Assembly: GCA_964537955.1 (NCBI GenBank)
Contig: CAZICY010000031.1
Location: forward strand, 1 to 20,804
Direction: 5' to 3'
Origin: Mxb001 sp964537955
Lineage (GTDB): Bacteria; Actinomycetota; Actinomycetes; S36-B12
DNA length: 20,804 nucleotides
The notes under the pieces were generated by a model. It did not search any database and was not told the origin of the DNA. It saw only the letters and a list, made by a program, of their open reading frames with translations. Every line of letters begins with the position of its first letter. Positions within the stretch are counted from its first letter, which is position 1. Positions 7,187 to 12,831 of this stretch are shown in pieces. A program made the position numbers and the translations under genes.

Positions 7187-8809
7187 GTGCCCGCCGCCGA
7201 GGAGTCCCTGGCCCGCTGGGGTGGTCCGTCCGATGCTCCTGAGCTCCCCGCCCGCGTGAGGGACTACCTCTCCCGGCACGTCGGGCTCGCCGGGCCGTGG
7301 CCGCCGGCCGACCCGGCGTCCTGGGAACTCGCGCCCTCCCGGATCCCCGAGTCGGCGATCGAGGGCCTTCGCGCCGTGGTCGGCGCCGATCACGTGAGCC
7401 AGTCGCGTGCCGATCGGCTCGCGGCCACGGGGGGCGCGGCATTCATCGACTACGCGCGACGGCGCTCCGGCATCGTCGACGACGTACCCGATGTCGTCGT
7501 GCGTCCGGGCTCTCACGACGAAGTGATGCGCGTCCTCGCCCTGGCGCGCGAGCACGCGGTCGCCGTGGTGCCCGTGGGCGGCGGCACCTCCGTGGTCGGC
7601 GGCCTGCGCACGGACACCCCGCGCATCGCGCTCGCACTCGATCGGCTGGGGCGGCTGCTGCACCTCGACGAGACGTCCGGGATCGCCACGGTGGGCCCCG
7701 CGGTCACCGGCCCCGTGCTCGAGGCGCTGCTGCAGGCGCGGGGCTACACCCTCGGCCACCTGCCGCAGTCCTGGGAGCGTGCGACCATCGGTGGCTACGC
7801 GGCGACCCGATCCGCAGGCCAGGCATCGACCGGCTACGGCCGCAGCGACGACATGGTGGAGTCCCTCCTCGTCGCGACACCGGAGGGCACGCTCACGCTC
7901 GGCCGGGGGCCGTCGACAGCAGCCGGTCCGGACCTGCTCGGTCTCCTCCTGGGCAGCGAGGGTGCCTTCGGCGTCATCACGCGGGTCGGCCTGCGCGTGC
8001 GGCGCCTGCCCGAGCACCGCGTGTACGACGCGCTCGTCTTTCCCGGATTCACTGCGGGCGTTGAAGCCTTTCGTGACGCGGCCCAGTCACGCGCGACCGC
8101 CGACGTCATGCGCCTGTCCGATGAGGCCGAGACGGCGACGACCCTGCTCATGTCCGGCCCTTCGGGGGTCGCGGGCGCTGCGCTCGAACGCTACCTGCGC
8201 GCGCGCGGTGTCGATCTCGCGAGTGCCTCGCTGGCCATCCTGGGCTGGGAGGGGACCGACCGTGACCTCGTGCGCGCGCGGCGCGCGGCGACGTGGCGTG
8301 CTCTGCGCCGGCACGGCGCCGTGTCGCTCGGCCATGGCCCGGGCGAGTCCTGGCGGCGCCATCGCTTCGACGGGCCGCATCTGCGAGACGCGCTCATGGA
8401 TGCGGGCTACCTCGTGGAGACGATGGAGACGGCGACCCACTGGTCGGGCTACCTCGCGCTGCACGCGGAGGTCACCACTGCGCTTCGCGGCGCGCTCGGA
8501 CCGGCGCCGGGCCCGTACGTGATGTCGCACCTGTCCCATGCCTACGAGACCGGTGCATCGCTCTACACGACCGTCATCGCCGTCGCGGACCGGCGAGATC
8601 CGGTGGCGCAGTGGCAGCGCGCCAAGACAGCGGTGTCCGATGCGCTCATGGCGGCAGGCGCCACCATCACCCATCACCACGCCGTGGGCCGCGACCACGC
8701 CCCCTGGCTGCCGCAGGAGGTCGGCCCGCTGGGCATGTCGATCCTGCGCGCGACGAAGGTCGCGGTCGACCCCGACAGGCTGCTCAACCCGGGCGTGCTG
8801 GGCCTCTAG
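7187..8809 (+). CDS. FAD-binding oxidase, alkylglycerone-phosphate synthase-like
   Basis: VAO-family flavoprotein of 540 aa resembling alkyldihydroxyacetonephosphate synthase, which in ether-lipid synthesis replaces the acyl chain of acyl-DHAP with a fatty alcohol. The FAD-binding PCMH domain includes PDVVVRPGS (101-109) and PVGGGTSVVGG (129-139). GHLPQSWERATIGGYAATRSAGQ (190-212) matches the AGPS segment that contacts flavin and substrate. GSEGAFGVIT (256-265) is also conserved. The C-terminal part has MSHLSHAYETGASLYTT and the HHH motif (496-498) followed by AVGRDH, both typical of AGPS. Many actinobacterial homologues carry only the label 'FAD-binding oxidoreductase' and have untested substrates. 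It diverges from glpD, whose product supplies DHAP. GTG 7181 is an alternative start. The stop shares a CTAG palindrome with the convergent GNAT gene. Confidence 0.88.
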   Translation: MPAAEESLARWGGPSDAPELPARVRDYLSRHVGLAGPWPPADPASWELAPSRIPESAIEGLRAVVGADHVSQSRADRLAATGGAAFIDYARRRSGIVDDVPDVVVRPGSHDEVMRVLALAREHAVAVVPVGGGTSVVGGLRTDTPRIALALDRLGRLLHLDETSGIATVGPAVTGPVLEALLQARGYTLGHLPQSWERATIGGYAATRSAGQASTGYGRSDDMVESLLVATPEGTLTLGRGPSTAAGPDLLGLLLGSEGAFGVITRVGLRVRRLPEHRVYDALVFPGFTAGVEAFRDAAQSRATADVMRLSDEAETATTLLMSGPSGVAGAALERYLRARGVDLASASLAILGWEGTDRDLVRARRAATWRALRRHGAVSLGHGPGESWRRHRFDGPHLRDALMDAGYLVETMETATHWSGYLALHAEVTTALRGALGPAPGPYVMSHLSHAYETGASLYTTVIAVADRRDPVAQWQRAKTAVSDALMAAGATITHHHAVGRDHAPWLPQEVGPLGMSILRATKVAVDPDRLLNPGVLGL

Positions 8810-9375
8810 CTGTCGGCTGGACCGGCCTCGCCGGCCTCGCCGGGGTCATCGGCGATGACCGTGACGAGGCGGACCTCGCGCAGCAGTTCGTCGCCGATTG
8901 CTCGATCCCGGTACGCCGTGTCCGGTCCCCAGCCGGCCGACTGCAGGAAGGCACGGCGCGGCTCGTCGGCGAGCGGCACCCACGCGATCGCCTCGCGGTG
9001 ACCTCCGGCGACGAGGTGGTCCACGCTCGCCTGGAGCAGACGTGAGCCGTGGCCCTGGCGCCAGCGCGCGGGGTCGACGACCAGCAGGCTGATCTCGCCC
9101 GCGCCCGCGGCGTCCGGATCCGTGGCCGGGCCCACGGCCGCCGCGCCGGCCACGGCGCCCTCGCCGTCAAGCGCGACCAGCAGGCGGTGCGGCCCCGGCT
9201 GCAAGAGTGCGCGGCCCCACTCCCAGGCGACGTCCTCGACGTCGAGTGCGTCGAGCACCTCTTGGGGCAGGATGCCCGCGTAGGCCGATCGCCAGGCGTC
9301 CACCTGCACCCGCGCGACGTCGTCGACGTCGGACGTCCTGGCAAGGCGCACGGAGTCGGGGGCGGACGGCGACAT
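8806..9375 (-). CDS. GNAT family N-acetyltransferase
   Basis: Predicted acetyl-CoA-dependent acetyltransferase, 189 aa, substrate unknown. It has the GNAT order: an N-terminal VRLARTSDVDDVARVQVDAWRSAYAGILP segment (9-37), a central strand EISLLVV (94-100) and the pyrophosphate-binding loop WRQGHGSRLL (105-114). A C-terminal FLQSAGW motif follows, typical of the fold's last helix. ATG 9375 is the first possible start because an in-frame stop lies 12 nt upstream. AGGAGG is only 1 nt before the ATG, too close for normal initiation, whereas TAGGCA lies 6 nt upstream, so leaderless initiation is plausible. It diverges from thyX and its stop overlaps that of the convergent flavoprotein gene by 4 bp. 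Confidence 0.9.
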   Translation of the reverse strand: MSPSAPDSVRLARTSDVDDVARVQVDAWRSAYAGILPQEVLDALDVEDVAWEWGRALLQPGPHRLLVALDGEGAVAGAAAVGPATDPDAAGAGEISLLVVDPARWRQGHGSRLLQASVDHLVAGGHREAIAWVPLADEPRRAFLQSAGWGPDTAYRDRAIGDELLREVRLVTVIADDPGEAGEAGPADS

Positions 9376-9381
9376 GCCTCC

Positions 9382-9387
9382 TGCCTA
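9382..9387 (-). promoter_or_regulatory. possible leaderless -10 element of the GNAT gene
   Basis: Minus-strand TAGGCA followed by 6 nt (GGAGGC) and ATG 9375. It matches TAnnnT except for the last base. The alternative reading, a Shine-Dalgarno AGGAGG, has a spacer of 1 nt, which is not functional in the usual model. Confidence 0.35.
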
Positions 9388-9417
9388 CCACCGTCGCGGG
9401 GCCCGCGCATGGGTAGG
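9384..9417. repeat. nested inverted repeats between GNAT gene and thyX
   Basis: Outer arms CCTACC (9384-9389) and GGTAGG (9412-9417) surround an inner 13-bp palindrome, CGCGGG-G-CCCGCG (9395-9407). The outer arms include the two divergent -10 elements, so part of the symmetry follows from having two similar promoters back to back. The inner palindrome is not explained that way and could be an operator or a chance GC palindrome. Confidence 0.4.
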
Positions 9418-9419
9418 GT
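9414..9419 (+). promoter_or_regulatory. -10 element of thyX
   Basis: TAGGGT lies 17 nt before GTG 9437. A start site about 6-7 nt downstream would give a leader of about 10-11 nt containing GGGAGG (9427-9432). thyX therefore looks like the one promoter of this set that has a short leader with a ribosome binding site. Confidence 0.55.
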
Positions 9420-9426
9420 CCGGTGC

Positions 9427-9432
9427 GGGAGG
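9427..9432 (+). promoter_or_regulatory. thyX: ribosome binding site deciding the thyX start
   Basis: GGGAGG followed by 4 nt and GTG 9437. The spacing is slightly short but the match is strong, and it selects GTG 9437 over the in-frame position at 9374, which lies in the divergent promoter region. Confidence 0.6.
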
Positions 9433-9436
9433 TCAC

Positions 9437-10162
9437 GTGTCCGGATCAGAGGCCATCGAGTTCCGCAGCGATGTCGCGGTGGAGCTCGTCAAGGCGACCG
9501 CGCGCGACTCGGACGTGATCTGGGCGGCCCGGGTGTCGACGAAGGGCGAGCAGTCGCTCGACGATGTCGACAGCGACGCTGCGGCAGCCCGCGGCCTCAT
9601 CAACTACCTCATGCGCGATCGCCACGGCACGCCCTTCGAGCACACGTCGCTCACGTACTTCGTCTCAGCCCCGATCTTCGTGTTTCGCGAGTTCATGCGC
9701 CATCGCATCGCCTCCTACAACGAGGAGAGCGGTCGCTACCGCGAGCTGCGTCCCGTCTTCTACGTCCCAGGCCCTGACCGCCGACTCGTGCAGCAGGGCA
9801 AGCCTGGTGCCTACGAGTTCGTCGAGGGCACGCCCGAGCAGTACGCCGTCGTGGTCGAGCAGACCCAGGCCGCCTGCCGAGCGGCGTACGCGGCGTACCA
9901 GGAGATGCTGGCCGCGGGCGTGGCACGCGAGGTCGCCCGGATCGTGTTACCGGTGGGCACGTACTCGTCGATGTACGTCACGATGAACGCGCGGGCCCTG
10001 ATGAACTTCCTCTCGCTGCGCACCAAGCATCCCGATAGCCACTTCCCGTCGTTCCCGCAGCGCGAGATCGAGATGGTCGCCGATCTCATGGAGGCCGAGT
10101 GGGCGGGGCTCATGCCGATCACGCACGAGGCGTTCGTGGCCAACGGCCGCGTCGCGCCGTAG
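9437..10162 (+). CDS. thyX: FAD-dependent thymidylate synthase ThyX
   Basis: Flavin-dependent methylation of dUMP to dTMP using methylene-tetrahydrofolate and NADPH; cytoplasmic homotetramer. 241 aa from GTG 9437. The diagnostic ThyX motif RHRx7S is exact: RHR at 88-90 and Ser98 within RHRIASYNEES. HGTPFEHTS (63-71) is the conserved FAD/dUMP segment, and the C-terminal SLRTKHPDSHFPSFPQREI region matches actinobacterial ThyX. Start choice rests on the GGGAGG site upstream. dapA follows after 15 bp with its own -10 element, an order (thyX-dapA-rnj) shared by many actinobacteria. No thyA is seen in this window. Confidence 0.97.
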   Translation: MSGSEAIEFRSDVAVELVKATARDSDVIWAARVSTKGEQSLDDVDSDAAAARGLINYLMRDRHGTPFEHTSLTYFVSAPIFVFREFMRHRIASYNEESGRYRELRPVFYVPGPDRRLVQQGKPGAYEFVEGTPEQYAVVVEQTQAACRAAYAAYQEMLAAGVAREVARIVLPVGTYSSMYVTMNARALMNFLSLRTKHPDSHFPSFPQREIEMVADLMEAEWAGLMPITHEAFVANGRVAP

Positions 10163-10165
10163 GGG

Positions 10166-10171
10166 TAGCCT
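10166..10171 (+). promoter_or_regulatory. -10 element of dapA (leaderless)
   Basis: TAGCCT followed by 6 nt (GTCGCC) and ATG 10178. No room for a Shine-Dalgarno sequence after the expected start site. It lies 3 bp after the thyX stop, so dapA-rnj can be transcribed independently of thyX. Confidence 0.7.
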
Positions 10172-10177
10172 GTCGCC

Positions 10178-11077
10178 ATGCCCGTGCCCGCCACCGGACC
10201 CGTCGGGGTCATGCTCACGGCGATGGCCACGCCCTTCGCGCCGGACGGGTCCTTGGACCTGCCAGGTGTGCAGCGCCTGGCGGCCCATCTCGTCGACGCG
10301 CTGGGCAACGACGGGCTCGTCGTCAACGGCACGACGGGCGAGTCGCCCACCACGACCGACGAGGAGAAGGCCGCCCTTGTCCGCGCGGTCAAGGAGTCCG
10401 TGGGGGACCGCGCCCGGGTGATCGCCGGGGTGGGCACGTACGACACGGCGCACTCGGTACACCTGGCCCGCGAGGCGGCGGCGGCCGGCGCCGACGGCCT
10501 CCTCGTGGTCACCCCCTATTACAGCCGCCCTCCCCAGGAGGGGCTGCTCCACCACTTCCGCACCGTCGCAGACGCGACCGACCTGCCGGTGATCACCTAC
10601 GACATCCCCAAGCGCACCGGGGTGGCTATCGAGGTCGAGACGCTCGTGCGGCTCGCTGAGCATCCCCGGATCGTGGCCAACAAGGACGCCAAGGGCGACC
10701 TCGAGGCGGCGCAGTGGGCGATGGCCCGCAGCGATCTGGGCTGGTACTCCGGCGACGACATTCTCAATCTGCCGCTGTTGTCCGTCGGGGCCAACGGCTT
10801 CATCTCCGTCGTCGGGCACCTCGTCGCCGACCGGATTCGCGCCATGGGGGAGGCCTTCCACGCCGGTGACGTGGGCGCCGCCATCGCGCTCAACCGAGCC
10901 CTGCTGCCGGTCTACACCGGCATCTTCCGCGCACAGGGAGTGATCCTCACCAAGGCCGCGCTGCGACTCCAGGGCCTGCCGGCCGGTCCCGTGCGCTCGC
11001 CGCTCGTCGACGCGACGGCAACCCAGATCGAGCAGCTCGAGCGCGATCTGCGCGAGGGCGGCGTGGACCTGTCATGA
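10178..11077 (+). CDS. dapA: 4-hydroxy-tetrahydrodipicolinate synthase
   Basis: Condenses pyruvate with aspartate semialdehyde, the first committed step of lysine/diaminopimelate synthesis; cytoplasmic TIM-barrel enzyme, 299 aa. The pyruvate-binding GTTGE loop is at 51-55, the TPYYSRPPQEG segment at 112-122 supplies a tyrosine, the catalytic Tyr is Tyr141 in TYDIPKRTG with Arg146 for the dicarboxylate, and the Schiff-base lysine is Lys169 in ANKDAKGD. The last amino acids sit on the ATGA overlap with rnj, so the two are translationally coupled. The leaderless promoter fixes ATG 10178. Confidence 0.96.
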   Translation: MPVPATGPVGVMLTAMATPFAPDGSLDLPGVQRLAAHLVDALGNDGLVVNGTTGESPTTTDEEKAALVRAVKESVGDRARVIAGVGTYDTAHSVHLAREAAAAGADGLLVVTPYYSRPPQEGLLHHFRTVADATDLPVITYDIPKRTGVAIEVETLVRLAEHPRIVANKDAKGDLEAAQWAMARSDLGWYSGDDILNLPLLSVGANGFISVVGHLVADRIRAMGEAFHAGDVGAAIALNRALLPVYTGIFRAQGVILTKAALRLQGLPAGPVRSPLVDATATQIEQLERDLREGGVDLS

Positions 11078-12759
11078 GCCACGCGCATCCCGAGCTGCCG
11101 ACTCCACCGCCCCTGCCCGAGGGCGCGATGCGCATCGTCGCGCTCGGCGGCCTCGGCGAGATCGGCCGCAACATGACCGTCTTCGAGTACGCCGGGCGAC
11201 TGCTTATCGTGGACTGCGGCGTGCTCTTCCCCGAGGAGTCCCAGCCGGGCGTCGACCTCATCCTCCCGGACTTCTCCTCCATCGAGGATCGGCTCGACGA
11301 CGTCGATGCGATCGTCCTCACGCACGGCCACGAGGACCACATCGGCGCCCTGCCCTTCCTCCTGCGGCTGCGATCGGACATCCCGCTCTACGGCTCGCGC
11401 CTCACGCTGGCATTCGCCGAGGCCAAGCTCCGCGAGTCGCGCATCAAGCCCGTGACCCATGTCGTCACCGAGGGGGAGCGGCTCGCGGTGGGCCCCTTCG
11501 ACCTGGAGTTCCTCGCGGTCAACCACTCCATCCCCGACGCCCTGGCCGTGGCGATCCGCACTCCCGCCGGGCTCGTGCTGCACACGGGCGACTTCAAGAT
11601 GGACCAGCTGCCTCTCGACGGCAGGGTGACGGACCTCAACGGCTTCGCCCGGCTCGGCGATGAGGGTGTCGACCTCTTCCTGGTGGACTCGACCAATGCC
11701 GAGGTCCCCGGATTCATCCCGAGCGAGCGCGAGATCTCCCCGGTCCTCGACAAGGTCTTCGACCGTGCGCGCGGCCGAGTGATCGTGGCGAGCTTCGCCT
11801 CGCACGTGCACCGGATCCAGCAGATCATCGACGCGGCCGCCGAGCATGGCCGCAAGGTCGCCTTCGTCGGGCGGTCGATGGTGCGCAACATGGGCGTGGC
11901 GCGTGACCTGGGCTACCTCACCGTTCCCGGGGGAGTGGTCGTCTCCGTCGACGACCTCGCTGACCTGCCCGATGACGAGGTGGTGCTGGTCTGCACCGGG
12001 TCTCAGGGCGAGCCCATGGCGGTCCTGTCGCGCATCGCCAACAATGACCACCAGATCAAGGCCGGGCCGGACGACACGATCGTGCTTGCCTCCTCCCTCA
12101 TCCCCGGCAACGAGAACGCCGTGAATCGCGTGATCAACGGGCTGACCCGCAGCGGTGCTGCCGTCGTGCACAAGGGCAATGCCCTCGTGCACGTATCGGG
12201 GCACTGCTCGGCCGGGGAACTCCTCTACGCCTACAACATCGTGAAGCCGCGCAACGTCATGCCCGTGCACGGCGAGTGGCGTCACCTGCGCGCCAACGCC
12301 GCTCTCGCGGAGCGCACGGGCGTTCCTCGCGATCGCATCGTGCTCGCGGAGGACGGCGTGGTGGTAGACCTGAAGGACGGCGTCGCGCGCATCGTCGGCG
12401 CCGTGCCGGTCGGATACGTCTTCGTCGACGGGGCGAGCGTGGGCGACATCACCGAGGCTGCGCTCACCGATCGCCGCGTGCTCGGCAACGAGGGCTTCAT
12501 CTCGATCTTCGCGGCCGTCGACATCACCGGGGGCAAGGTGGTCGCGGGCCCGGAGATCGAGGCCCGGGGCTTCCACGAGGACCCCGAGGTGCTCAAGCCG
12601 GTCCGCGACGAGGTCCGGGCGGAGCTGGAGCGGGCCCTCGCCGACGGGGTCGTCGACGCGCACCAGCTCCAGCAGCGGGTGCGCCGGGTGGTGGGCCGCT
12701 GGGTCTCCCAGACGCACCGTCGCCGGCCCATGATCATCCCGGTCGTCGTGGAGGCCTGA
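11074..12759 (+). CDS. rnj: ribonuclease J
   Basis: Metallo-beta-lactamase/beta-CASP nuclease with 5'-3' exonuclease and endonuclease activity in RNA decay and rRNA maturation; cytoplasmic. 561 aa, normal for actinobacterial RNase J. The zinc motif HGHEDHIG begins at His84, preceded by GGLGEIGRNM (25-34) and DCGVLFPE (47-54). Later family segments are VNHSIPDALAVAI, HTGDFKMD, STNAEVPG, the beta-CASP motif SFASHVHRIQQI, and VSGHCSAGEL followed by MPVHGEWRHL. The C-terminal domain is present. The ATG overlaps the dapA stop. The window contains no second RNase J gene. Confidence 0.97.
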   Translation: MSHAHPELPTPPPLPEGAMRIVALGGLGEIGRNMTVFEYAGRLLIVDCGVLFPEESQPGVDLILPDFSSIEDRLDDVDAIVLTHGHEDHIGALPFLLRLRSDIPLYGSRLTLAFAEAKLRESRIKPVTHVVTEGERLAVGPFDLEFLAVNHSIPDALAVAIRTPAGLVLHTGDFKMDQLPLDGRVTDLNGFARLGDEGVDLFLVDSTNAEVPGFIPSEREISPVLDKVFDRARGRVIVASFASHVHRIQQIIDAAAEHGRKVAFVGRSMVRNMGVARDLGYLTVPGGVVVSVDDLADLPDDEVVLVCTGSQGEPMAVLSRIANNDHQIKAGPDDTIVLASSLIPGNENAVNRVINGLTRSGAAVVHKGNALVHVSGHCSAGELLYAYNIVKPRNVMPVHGEWRHLRANAALAERTGVPRDRIVLAEDGVVVDLKDGVARIVGAVPVGYVFVDGASVGDITEAALTDRRVLGNEGFISIFAAVDITGGKVVAGPEIEARGFHEDPEVLKPVRDEVRAELERALADGVVDAHQLQQRVRRVVGRWVSQTHRRRPMIIPVVVEA

Positions 12760-12809
12760 GCCCCGCTCGCGGCGACACGCGTGACTCGTGTGACGCCCGG
12801 GATTCCTGC

Positions 12810-12821
12810 TACCCACGGGTA
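12810..12821. promoter_or_regulatory. 12-bp palindrome overlapping the ftsK promoter
   Basis: TACCC-AC-GGGTA, whose last two bases are the first two of the ftsK -10 hexamer. Its position suits a repressor or activator site, but a palindrome of this size can occur by chance and I do not recognise it as a known operator. Confidence 0.3.
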
Positions 12822-12825
12822 CTCT
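12820..12825 (+). promoter_or_regulatory. -10 element of ftsK (leaderless)
   Basis: TACTCT followed by 6 nt (CGGGAC) and ATG 12832. This decides the start: the frame is open back to GTG 12781, but those 17 codons would lie upstream of the predicted transcription start. Confidence 0.7.
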
Positions 12826-12831
12826 CGGGAC

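Noticed and set aside
12781..12831. GTG 12781 as the ftsK start.
   Set aside because: The -10 element at 12820-12825 would lie within the coding region; the added residues have no ftsK-like feature.
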